A stretch of 19,355 bases of DNA from Deltaproteobacteria bacterium (GTDB lineage: Bacteria; Desulfobacterota; Binatia; UBA9968), in contig VBLN01000082.1 in NCBI GenBank assembly GCA_005878685.1, positions 1 through 19,355 on the forward strand, in the 5' to 3' direction. Position numbers and translations under genes: made by a program. Below, in pieces: positions 1 to 6,902 of this stretch; position 1 is the first letter of the stretch; every line of letters starts with the position of its first letter. A model generated the notes under the pieces. The model was not told the DNA's origin. It did not search any database and worked only from the letters and a program-made list of their open reading frames with translations.

Positions 1-801
1 ATTTTTCACGGCATGGGCACGCGAGTCACCCTTGTCCATCGCGGCTCTTTGTTTCTGCGAGGATTTGATCACGACGTACGCGAGACCCTGGCCAACGAGA
101 TGCGGAAAAAAGGGATCGATCTGCTCTTCGACACTCAAGTCGAGAAGATCGAAAAGACAACGGGTACCATAAGAGCGACTCTGACAGCAGGGATCTCTCT
201 CGAGGCGGACCAGCTTATGTTTGCAACCGGACGTCAGCCTAATACGCAGCGCCTGGGTCTCGAAGATTTGGAGGTCAAACTCAACGATAAGGGTGCTGTA
301 GTCGTCAATGAACATTCATGTACCACGGTATCTAATATCTACGCCGTCGGCGACTGCACCGACCGCCGAAATCTCACCCCGGTCGCCATCGCCGAGGGCC
401 AGGCCGTAGCCGAGACGCTGTTCCATAACAACCCCATGAAACTCGACTACGCTAATGTGCCCTCTGCGGTCTTCAGCCAGCCAAGCGTTGGCACGGTGGG
501 TTTGACGGAGAAGCAGGCGCGCGAGCGCAACCCCGCAATCGACGTCTACAGGACGGTTTTTAAGCCGCTCAAGCACGCACTCACAGGCCGGAACGAGATG
601 ACCATGATGAAGCTTGTGGTTGACCGATCAACGGATCGCGTCCTGGGCTGCCATATGGTTGGGCCTGAAGCAGGAGAGATTATCCAGGGTCTGGCTGTGG
701 CACTGACCTGTGGGGCGACTAAGGGGCAATTCGACGCGACTATCGGCATTCATCCGACCGCGGCCGAAGAGTTCGTGACGATGCGCGAGAAGATCCCCTA
801 A
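1..801 (+). CDS. gor: Glutathione-disulfide reductase, C-terminal part (5' end outside window)
   Basis: Glutathione reductase reduces oxidised glutathione with NADPH and FAD in the cytoplasm. The frame is open from base 1 (reading [15 protein letters not shown]...), so the ATG at 13 is internal. The FAD domain and the redox-active CxxxxC lie upstream of the window. What is visible is the end of the NAD(P)-binding domain, the conserved ATGRQPNT stretch, the FAD-contacting IYAVGDC motif, and the dimerisation domain ending in [14 protein letters not shown], which holds the catalytic His-Pro-Thr and the Glu pair. The TLVHRG...FLRGFD and HPTAAEE stretches point to glutathione reductase rather than dihydrolipoamide or mercuric reductase. 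The next gene starts 19 bases downstream on the same strand, so the two are probably co-transcribed. NADP versus NAD preference cannot be judged from this part alone. Confidence 0.93.
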   Translation: MFHGMGTRVTLVHRGSLFLRGFDHDVRETLANEMRKKGIDLLFDTQVEKIEKTTGTIRATLTAGISLEADQLMFATGRQPNTQRLGLEDLEVKLNDKGAVVVNEHSCTTVSNIYAVGDCTDRRNLTPVAIAEGQAVAETLFHNNPMKLDYANVPSAVFSQPSVGTVGLTEKQARERNPAIDVYRTVFKPLKHALTGRNEMTMMKLVVDRSTDRVLGCHMVGPEAGEIIQGLAVALTCGATKGQFDATIGIHPTAAEEFVTMREKIP

Positions 802-809
802 CAGCGAAT

Positions 810-814
810 GGAGG
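810..814 (+). promoter_or_regulatory. Ribosome binding site for the YjbQ-family gene
   Basis: GGAGG lies 6 bases before the ATG at 821. It fixes that start and lies in the short gap after the glutathione reductase stop. Confidence 0.75.
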
Positions 815-820
815 CGGAAA

Positions 821-1240
821 ATGAAAAGCTATCGAAAGGAGCTCTGGTTCCATACACCGACCCGCGTTGCCTTCATCAATATCACGTCACAGGTCGAGGA
901 ATGCTTGAAGGAGAGCAGGATTCGGGAAGGGCTTGTGCTGGTCAACGCCATGCATATCACCGCGTCAGTTTTCATCAATGATGATGAGCGCGGTCTCCAT
1001 CATGACTACACTCTCTGGCTTGAGAAGCTCGCGCCTCACGAACCGGTCAGCCAGTACCGGCACAATGACACCGGCGAGGACAACGCGGACGCTCACATCA
1101 AGCGGCAGGTGATGGGCCGTGAGGTCGTCGTTGCTAGTACCAACGGCAAACTCGATTTCGGTCCTTGGGAGCAGATCTTCTACGGTGAGTTCGACGGCCG
1201 TCGACGCAAGCGCGCCCTCGTAAAGATTATCGGCGAGTGA
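821..1240 (+). CDS. yjbQ: YjbQ / UPF0047 family protein (secondary thiamine-phosphate synthase family)
   Basis: This 139-residue protein matches the UPF0047/YjbQ family over its full normal length. Seen in the sequence: the [12 protein letters not shown] segment, the His/Asp/Glu-rich [15 protein letters not shown] motif typical of the proposed metal-binding site, and the family-signature C-terminus [20 protein letters not shown]. Family knowledge: members form compact trimers and some have weak thiamine-phosphate synthase activity, but the physiological role is unsettled. The start is supported by GGAGG 6 bases upstream. The gene follows glutathione reductase in the same orientation and converges with the YqgE gene. 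It shows no damage. Membership of the family is near certain; the biochemical role is not. Confidence 0.92.
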   Translation: MKSYRKELWFHTPTRVAFINITSQVEECLKESRIREGLVLVNAMHITASVFINDDERGLHHDYTLWLEKLAPHEPVSQYRHNDTGEDNADAHIKRQVMGREVVVASTNGKLDFGPWEQIFYGEFDGRRRKRALVKIIGE

Positions 1241-1298
1241 CCCATAGGGCGAATGCGCTCATCCGGCGGGTTGGTTTGTCTGCTTGAAACGAATTTCT

Positions 1299-1952
1299 TT
1301 AGAGACCGATCTTCCGTTTATCCATGGCGTGCTCCCACTTGCTCTGTGCGTCCTCACCGAAGAGTAAAGCCCGCTCCGCGGCTATCGAAAACCAGGCTCC
1401 AGCTTTGATCTCAGCCTCGAGCTGGCCAGCAGCCCAGCCAGCATGTCCCAGCATAACCAGTCTCTCGCGGGGACCCTTGCCGAGAGAAATGGTACGCAGA
1501 AGCTCGACATCCCCCGTTACCGCGATGCCATTTTCGACAATCGTCGTACTATCGAGAACGTAGTCGTCGCTGTGAAGGATAAGGCCCTTGTCAGGCTCCA
1601 CGGGGCCGCCGTAGTGAAGAATGATTTCGCCCTTGGCTCCGTCGCTATCCTTCCCGAGCGACTTGAGCAGGTCGGCGATGGGCCCTTTTGCAATCGGTTT
1701 GTTGATCACCAGGCCCATGGCGCCATTCTTGTCGTGACGGACCATGTAGATGACGGCTTGGAAGAAGCGCGGATCGGACATTTCCGGTGTTGCCACGAGG
1801 AGCTGGCCGGTGAGATAGGGGTTGTCTGCGGGCGAAACTAAGTGCGGCGACCCGAGAATACAAGCCAGAAGCAGCACCACTGGCGCGCTCACCCATCCCA
1901 ACTGCTTCTGGACTCGCAGGAAGACAGGTGGACTCTTGGCGAGGTTCTTCAT
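1299..1952 (-). CDS. YqgE/AlgH family protein with N-terminal export signal
   Basis: Residues 44-217 form a complete YqgE/AlgH (DUF179) domain: NPYLTGQLLVATPEM, then DPRFFQAVIYMVRHD, GAMGLVINKP, the YGGPVEPDKG loop and GHAGWAAGQLEAEI. The function of the family is poorly known; AlgH was linked to alginate regulation in Pseudomonas. Ordinary members are cytoplasmic, about 185 residues, and begin close to the LTG(Q/H)xLLA motif. This one has about 40 extra N-terminal residues: a basic start (Lys2, Lys6, Arg13, Lys16), a hydrophobic core at about residues 20-34, and Cys31 after Leu-Leu-Ala, which resembles a lipobox. A later signal-peptidase I cut near residue 42 is also possible. The Shine-Dalgarno is weak (an A-rich AAAAAAGAC stretch). 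No alternative ATG lies just before the domain. Export is inferred from sequence only. Confidence 0.88.
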   Translation of the reverse strand: MKNLAKSPPVFLRVQKQLGWVSAPVVLLLACILGSPHLVSPADNPYLTGQLLVATPEMSDPRFFQAVIYMVRHDKNGAMGLVINKPIAKGPIADLLKSLGKDSDGAKGEIILHYGGPVEPDKGLILHSDDYVLDSTTIVENGIAVTGDVELLRTISLGKGPRERLVMLGHAGWAAGQLEAEIKAGAWFSIAAERALLFGEDAQSKWEHAMDKRKIGL

Positions 1953-2004
1953 GTCTTTTTTCGCTACTAGGTGAATAGCAGTGAGACCGCGGTAGAGCTG
2001 ATCG

Positions 2005-2464
2005 TTAGCTATCCAGCTCTGGCTTGGGCAGGGTCGTATAGGGAATGCCTTCTTCGTCGAGTTCTTCTTTTTCTTCCGGCGTCGAGATCCCGTGAATGGG
2101 TCTTTTTTCGCTGTCGCCGTGAAAAATAGGCGGCGAAACGAGGACCCACATCTTCAAAGTTTTCTTTGACGTAGCGGTGGAGCCGAAGCAGAAGTTCCTT
2201 CGCGTCCGCCTCCGTTAAAGTGCTGGGGGAGGCCTTTTCCTGTGGAGGGCTCTCCTTCTTTTGTTGAGGATCACTTCTATGCGTAAGGACGGCGCAGGCA
2301 TGCGGCATCTTTTCTACTTTGCTGCTGCCGCAGGTAGGGCAGGAAACCTGGCCCCGCGAAGCTTGCTTTTGAAATTCCTCGAAACTGGGGAACCAACCCT
2401 CAAAACGGTGGTTTTTCTGGCACAGGAGATCGTAAACAACCATAAACGGCCTAGGGTTAACCAT
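2005..2464 (-). pseudogene. DUF1178 family zinc-ribbon protein, frameshifted near the 3' end
   Basis: The first ~115 residues match DUF1178: MVVYDLLCQKNHRFEGWF, a zinc-ribbon-like CPTCGSSKVEKM, a Ser/Pro/Lys-rich linker, and the RYVKENFEDVGPRFA motif. After FAA the frame runs into an arginine-rich tail (SRRQRKKTHSRD...) and stops at 2009-2011. The adjacent frame instead encodes the expected family C-terminus, IFHGDSEKRPIHGISTPEEK followed by ELDEEGIPYTTLP, ending at TAA 2005-2007. Compared with the usual FA-x-E-x-R-A-(I/M)-H spacing, about 11 bases are missing near 2125-2133. The start at 2464 has an AAGGA 6-8 bases upstream; Met8 would be the more usual family start. This is either a true pseudogene or a sequence error. 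The function of the family is unknown. Confidence 0.8.
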
Positions 2465-2539
2465 TAAGTTCCTTTAGCTCAAATGTCAACCCCGGGCTAG
2501 GTTTTCCCGCGGCAGGAGTAATGTTAATATTCTCGCTGC

Positions 2540-3695
2540 ATGCCCAATCAGCTCGCGATTAGAGTTGTCCGTAAGATGAGTGAGGTAGAGGGCGCGGATT
2601 GGGATCGGGTGCTCGATCGTGGCTCGCCTTTCATGAAGTGGCACTGGCTTGATTCCCTGGAGCAGAGCGGCTGCGTCAGCGAGAAGACAGGTTGGCTGCC
2701 TCATCACATCATTGTCGAGAGAGCGGGAGAGATCGTCGGGGCTTGTCCTATGTACCTTAAGCTTCACAGCATGGGGGAATTCGTCTTCGACTTCGAGTGG
2801 GCCGAGGCCGCACACCACCTTGGGATCCGGTACTATCCCAAAATGCTTGTCGGCGTTCCCTTCACGCCGGTGACGGGCGTGCGCTTTCTTACAGCCCGAG
2901 GCGAAGAAAGGGGGAGCTGATTTAAATCATGGGGCATGCCCTCGTGCAGATTGCCAAGGAGAACAAGCTTTCGTCTATCCACGTGTCAATTTCTGTCTTG
3001 GCGATGAGGTCGAGGCGCTCAAGCGCGTCGGTTTTACTCCCCGGCTCGGTCTCCAGTTTCACTGGCGGAATTGCGGCTACCAATCTTTTGACGACTATCT
3101 GGGCTCCTTTCGCAGCGACCGGCGCACGAAGATCAAGCGGGAGCGTCGCGAGCTTCTCCAGCAAGGCATTGCCATCCGCGCCATTGAGGGAGACGAGGTG
3201 ACTCAGGCGGATATGCGCCTGATGTTTCAACTCTACAAGACTCACATTGATCGACTCTACTATGGCCACCAGTACCTCACGCGCGCATTCTTCGACGAAT
3301 TGTCGCGTCGCTTTGCGGCGCACATCTGTCTCATCTTCGCGGAGCGCAATTCTCGGGTCATTGCCGGCACATTTAATGTTCAAGACCAGACCGCCCTGTA
3401 TGGGCGCTACTGGGGAGTGTTCGAAGAGGAGCGATATCTGCACTTCAACGTCTGCTATTATTCGGCCATTGAACATTGTATTCGGAAAGGCCTCGAGCGA
3501 TTTGAAGCGGGCGCTGGGGGGAGCTTCAAGCAACTGCGCGGACTCGATCCTCAGCCCACGACCAGCATGCATTACGTCGTGGAAGAGAGGTTTCGGCGAG
3601 CCGTAGAGCAGCATCTACGCCAAGAAAGAGACGCGGTGAATCAGAAACGGGCTGTCCTGCTCGAGAGGAGTCAGCTGAAGAAGGAAAATGGCTAG
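2540..3695 (+). pseudogene. DUF482 / FemAB-like (GNAT-fold) acyltransferase, disrupted
   Basis: Pieced together from three frames, this is a full-length (~385 residue) member of the PF04339 'peptidogalycan biosynthesis/recognition' family. Segment A (2540 to ~2914) reads SPFMKWHWLDSLEQSG, then MYLKLHSMGEFVFDFEWA and YYPKMLVGVPFTPVTG. Segment B (~2911-2984, frame shifted) reads GELI, a TAA at 2923-2925, then MGHALVQIAKENKLSSIH. Segment C (2985-3695, shifted again) reads VNFCLGDEVEALKRVGFTPR, LGLQFHWRNCGYQSFDDYL, HQYLTRAFFDE, YGRYWGVFEE and FEAGAGGSFKQLRG. The first shift is at the G5 run (2910-2914) and the second at a duplicated GT (2983-2986). At least three lesions argue for a pseudogene, although homopolymer errors are possible. 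No good Shine-Dalgarno fits the ATG at 2540. It lies head-to-head with the broken DUF1178 gene. Confidence 0.85.
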
Positions 3696-3713
3696 CGCCG
3701 GACCGAGGCCGCA

Positions 3714-3743
3714 TTGGACAAGCGGCCACTCCCACGTTATGAT
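3714..3743 (+). promoter_or_regulatory. Possible sigma70-type promoter for the purMN operon
   Basis: TTGGAC (3714-3719) and TATGAT (3738-3743) are separated by 18 bases and match the -35/-10 consensus well. The implied start near 3750 would give a leader of about 35 bases before purM. No PurR-like operator or riboswitch is evident in the gap. Confidence 0.4.
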
Positions 3744-3784
3744 GAACAAGCCGTCGATGACCAGCCGCACTCGTTCACGTATTC

Positions 3785-4828
3785 ATGCCTAACATCGGAA
3801 GATCGACCTACAAAAAGGCCGGCGTGGATATTGCCGCAGCCGACCGCTTGGTAAGCCGCATCCGACCCATCGCCCTAAAAACTCCACGGCGAGGGCTGTT
3901 GGCGGGAGTCGGAGGGTTTAGCGGTCTCTTCGATCTTCACAGCAGAAAGTATCGCCATCCTATCCTCGTCACGTCCACGGACGGGGTGGGGACTAAACTC
4001 AAAATCGCCTTCATGATGGGTGTTCATGATACCGTGGGCATCGATCTCGTCGCCATGGGAGTCAACGATGTGCTGACTCAAGGGGCGGAGCCGCTCTTTT
4101 TCCTCGACTATTTCGCTACGGGTCGGCTGAATCCCAAGACCGCGTTGCAAGTCATTCGCGGCATCGCCGAGGGCTGTCGCATTGCGGGCTGCACGCTGAT
4201 CGGCGGAGAGACAGCGGAGATGCCCTCTTTCTATAGCGACGGAGAATATGACCTCGCCGGGTTCGTCGTGGGCGCCGTAGAAAAGGACAGGATTTTCCAC
4301 CCCGAGGCGGTCGCTCCGGGCGATCTTCTTATCGGCCTCCATGCGAGCGGTCTTCACAGCAATGGATATTCCCTTGCGCGCAAGGTTTTGCTAGAGCTCA
4401 AAGGGTTGAAGCTCCGAAGTAGACTCCCAGATCTGGGACGAACTCTTGGCGAGGAACTGCTGGAGCCGACCCGAATCTACGCGAAGACCGTTCGAAGTCT
4501 CGTTCAGGCTTATTCCATCAAGGGGATCGCCCATATTACGGGAGGCGGTATTCCGGGGAACCTTCCAAGGATTTTGCCGCGAGGGAAGCGCGCACGGCTC
4601 GAGCGGCATAGTTGGCCGGTGCCGGCGATCTTTCAGCTGATCCAAAGGTCTGGATCGATTTCGCAGGCAGAGATGGATCGGACTTTCAATAACGGTTTGG
4701 GCATGATCCTCGTGGTCGGCAAGAGCGATGTCGATGGCGTCGAGCGATCCCTTAGAAAGATGGGGGAGAGATATTCTCTGATCGGCGAGATCAGGAAGGG
4801 AGAGAGAAGCGTCGAATTCGTCTCCTAG
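3785..4828 (+). CDS. purM: Phosphoribosylformylglycinamidine cyclo-ligase (AIR synthase)
   Basis: PurM closes the imidazole ring of FGAM with ATP to give aminoimidazole ribotide, the fifth step of purine synthesis, in the cytoplasm. The 347-residue length is normal. Seen in the sequence: the N-terminal TYKKAGVDI, the TDGVGTK segment at residues 65-71, DLVAMGVNDVLTQGAEPLFF, the nucleotide-binding GGETAEMP at 140-147, the GLHSNGYSLARKVL loop, HITGGGIPGNLPRILP, and the C-terminal RTFNNGLGMILVV. The FNNG in that last motif is FNMG in most relatives, a mild variation. No clear Shine-Dalgarno precedes the ATG. A plausible promoter lies just upstream, and purN follows after 8 bases, so this is the first gene of a tight five-gene operon. 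Confidence 0.97.
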   Translation: MPNIGRSTYKKAGVDIAAADRLVSRIRPIALKTPRRGLLAGVGGFSGLFDLHSRKYRHPILVTSTDGVGTKLKIAFMMGVHDTVGIDLVAMGVNDVLTQGAEPLFFLDYFATGRLNPKTALQVIRGIAEGCRIAGCTLIGGETAEMPSFYSDGEYDLAGFVVGAVEKDRIFHPEAVAPGDLLIGLHASGLHSNGYSLARKVLLELKGLKLRSRLPDLGRTLGEELLEPTRIYAKTVRSLVQAYSIKGIAHITGGGIPGNLPRILPRGKRARLERHSWPVPAIFQLIQRSGSISQAEMDRTFNNGLGMILVVGKSDVDGVERSLRKMGERYSLIGEIRKGERSVEFVS

Positions 4829-4836
4829 GATCATTT

Positions 4837-5499
4837 ATGTCGCGGCAAGTTCCATTGGGTGTGCTTATCTCCGGGAGCGGCTCAAATCTTCAGGCGATCA
4901 TGGATGCGATCAAGGAGAAGCGACTGGACGCCGTGATTCGTATCGTGATCAGCAACCGAGACGATGCTTACGGTCTCGTGAGGGCAAGAAACCACAACCT
5001 TCCTACGGAGATTGTGGACCACCGCAAGTTTCCTGCCCGTGAGGCCTATGACCAGGCGCTGGTCGATCTCTTAAAAACGCATGATGTCGAGCTGGTCGTT
5101 CTCGCTGGCTTCATGCGTCTTCTCTCTCCCGTCTTCGTGCGGGCGTTCTCCAACCGAATCATGAATATCCACCCTGCCTTGCTGCCGGCCTTTCCCGGCC
5201 TGCACGTTCAGCGAAAGGCGCTGGAATACGGGGTGCGTTTCTCCGGCTGCACGGTTCACTTCGTCAACGAGGAATGCGATCAAGGGCCGATCATCATTCA
5301 AGCGGCGGTGCCGGTTTTTCCAGACGATACAGAGGAATCACTTTCCGCGAGGATACTCAAGGAAGAGCACCGCATCTATCCAAGGGCTATTCAGCTTTAC
5401 AGCGAGGGCCGTCTCCATGTCGTGGGTCGAAGAGTCCTCATTGATGATTTGGAAAAGCTGGAGGATCAGGCTCTCGTTTATCCTCCATTAAAAGGATGA
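4837..5499 (+). CDS. purN: Phosphoribosylglycinamide formyltransferase (GART)
   Basis: PurN transfers a formyl group from 10-formyltetrahydrofolate to GAR, the third step of purine synthesis. At 220 residues it is slightly longer than the E. coli enzyme (212). Visible motifs are the phosphate-binding SGSGSNLQ at residues 12-19, LAGFMRLLSPVFV, the catalytic NIHPALLP with Asn110 and His112, and the catalytic Asp148 in ECDQGPIII. It starts 8 bases after purM with only a weak TAGGA upstream, so translation is probably coupled. Its stop overlaps the next gene's start (ATGA at 5496-5499). purM-purN adjacency is common in bacteria and supports both calls. Confidence 0.97.
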   Translation: MSRQVPLGVLISGSGSNLQAIMDAIKEKRLDAVIRIVISNRDDAYGLVRARNHNLPTEIVDHRKFPAREAYDQALVDLLKTHDVELVVLAGFMRLLSPVFVRAFSNRIMNIHPALLPAFPGLHVQRKALEYGVRFSGCTVHFVNEECDQGPIIIQAAVPVFPDDTEESLSARILKEEHRIYPRAIQLYSEGRLHVVGRRVLIDDLEKLEDQALVYPPLKG

Positions 5500-5975
5500 A
5501 GCAGCCCAAGTATATCGTCTCTGCCTGTCTCATCGGCAAACGCTGCCGGTACGATGGCAGGCATAAGGCGCACCCCGGAGTGATTCGCTTTCTTAGGGGA
5601 AGGAAGTACTTGGCTCTCTGTCCCGAGATGCTGGCCGGATGGGGCAGCCCGCGTCCTCCAGTCGAGTTTCACGGCGGCGGCGCCGCTGAAGTCCTTGAAG
5701 GTAGGGCGAGCGTCAGAGACGACAGAAAGAGAAATCGGACAAGAAGTCTGCTCCGCGGGATCACCAGGGCCCTGGAACAGGCCGATGCCTCAGGAGCCAA
5801 GCAGGCTATCCTGAAAGAAAAGAGTCCGAGCTGCGGCGTGAATCACGTCTATCGGGATGGGAAGCTGACTCGAGGACAGGGACTTTTCACCTATTGGCTG
5901 CGGCAGCGAGGAGTCAAAGCGCAATCAGAAGAGAGTTTTAGAGATAAGGGAAACCATGAGCGGCGCCGCTCTTAA
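5496..5975 (+). CDS. DUF523 family protein
   Basis: This 159-residue protein has the DUF523 core: the N-terminal VSACLIGKRCRYDG, CPEMLAGWGSPRPPVE, a Gly-rich loop and VLEGRASVRDD, and the hallmark ILKEKSPSCGVNHVY. The conserved cysteines (SAC, CPE, SCG) suggest metal or cluster binding, but I know of no established function. The family is sometimes found as a small stand-alone protein, as here, and sometimes fused to DUF1722. The ATG overlaps the purN stop by 4 bases, and the last 20 bases overlap the next gene, so it sits inside the pur operon and is probably translated by coupling. It appears intact. Confidence 0.88.
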   Translation: MKQPKYIVSACLIGKRCRYDGRHKAHPGVIRFLRGRKYLALCPEMLAGWGSPRPPVEFHGGGAAEVLEGRASVRDDRKRNRTRSLLRGITRALEQADASGAKQAILKEKSPSCGVNHVYRDGKLTRGQGLFTYWLRQRGVKAQSEESFRDKGNHERRRS

Positions 5976-6900
5976 ATTTGTTCTCAAGGCTCTGGTGAGC
6001 TTGGGTCTGATTGTCTTTCTCCTCTCTCGGATCGAGCTGGCCGAGTTTCTCCGAGTCCTCGGCTCGGCACGTCTCTCTTATCTGCTCATTGCGCTTGCAA
6101 TTTATCTCGTGGGACAACTGTTCGGCTCGATGAGGTGGGCGTTGCTCGCCTGGCCCTTGGGCTTTAAGAACTCGATCAAGGAATTTGTCACGTATTACTT
6201 TATCGGGATGTTCTTTAACCTCTTTACACCAAGCACTGTGGGAGGGGACGTGAGTCGGGTCTATTATCTCGCTCAGGGGGCGACTGCCGACAGGGGCGGA
6301 GCATGGACGGGGTCGACAGGTTACGCCATCGCGTCTGTGGTAACGGACCGAGCCATCGGCATGGCTGTTCTCGTTTGGATTGGCGCCGTGGCTGTGCTTC
6401 TTTTCCCCGACTACGCCCTCCCTCTAGCCGTCCGTTATGCGGTCTACGGGCTCGCCCTGGGAATTCTTGTCGGGGCGCTGTTGCTTCCTCGAGCAGCTCG
6501 CTTTCTTCAACAGGCGAATCGTTCTTGGGCAAGAAAGTTGGCGCTCGTCGCTCAAAGCTACCGGGGGAACTGGTGGCTTCTCGTTCAAACCATGCTGCTC
6601 TCGCTCCTCGCCCACTCTATCCAGGCCTGGATGCAGCTTTTGGTCGGCCAGGCGCTCAATGTCGAGCTGCCTTGGTCCTATTGCTTCATCCTCTACCCTT
6701 TGGTCGGGACCTTCAGCGCCCTCCCGGTGACCCTTAATGGTCTTGGCTTGCGCGAAGGCAGCTACCTATTTTTGCTTCGCCATATCAACGTGGATTCGGA
6801 GAAGGCCGTTGCCTTCGGACTGCTCTGGTTAGTGATCGTGGCGCTGGACAGCTTGATCGGGGGAATCCTGTTCATCCTGAGGAGATCCGGAACCTTGTAA
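5956..6900 (+). CDS. Lysylphosphatidylglycerol synthase TM-region / YbhN-like integral membrane protein (flippase-like)
   Basis: This 314-residue protein is almost entirely hydrophobic, with about 8 predicted membrane segments. It matches the LPG_synthase_TM (UPF0104, YbhN/AglD-like) family. Seen in the sequence: the opening LKALVSLGLIVFLLSRIE, RLSYLLIALAIYLVGQLFGS followed by MRW, the family-typical FFNLFTPSTVGGDVSRVYYL, VVTDRAIGM, and the late LPVTLNGLGLREGSYLFLL motif. Relatives are the flippase halves of MprF and many stand-alone proteins of unknown substrate; lipid or lipid-linked substrate translocation is the usual inference. No catalytic aminoacyl-transfer domain is attached, so lysyl-PG synthesis itself is not predicted. 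The start is supported by AAGGGA just upstream. It overlaps DUF523 by 20 bases and ends 2 bases before the transporter gene. Confidence 0.88.
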   Translation: MSGAALKFVLKALVSLGLIVFLLSRIELAEFLRVLGSARLSYLLIALAIYLVGQLFGSMRWALLAWPLGFKNSIKEFVTYYFIGMFFNLFTPSTVGGDVSRVYYLAQGATADRGGAWTGSTGYAIASVVTDRAIGMAVLVWIGAVAVLLFPDYALPLAVRYAVYGLALGILVGALLLPRAARFLQQANRSWARKLALVAQSYRGNWWLLVQTMLLSLLAHSIQAWMQLLVGQALNVELPWSYCFILYPLVGTFSALPVTLNGLGLREGSYLFLLRHINVDSEKAVAFGLLWLVIVALDSLIGGILFILRRSGTL

Positions 6901-6902
6901 CC

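Noticed and set aside
2484..2489. Perfect TTGACA on the minus strand upstream of the DUF1178 gene
   Set aside because: At the usual 17-base spacing the -10 position falls on TAATGG at the start codon itself, with only 2 of 6 matches, so it is not a credible promoter for the start at 2464.
2521..2562. Mini-frame ATG...TAG of 13 codons behind AGGAG, overlapping the start of the DUF482 gene
   Set aside because: It is very short and in another frame, with no recognisable peptide. It is more likely that the AGGAG is fortuitous or a leftover from the decayed gene.
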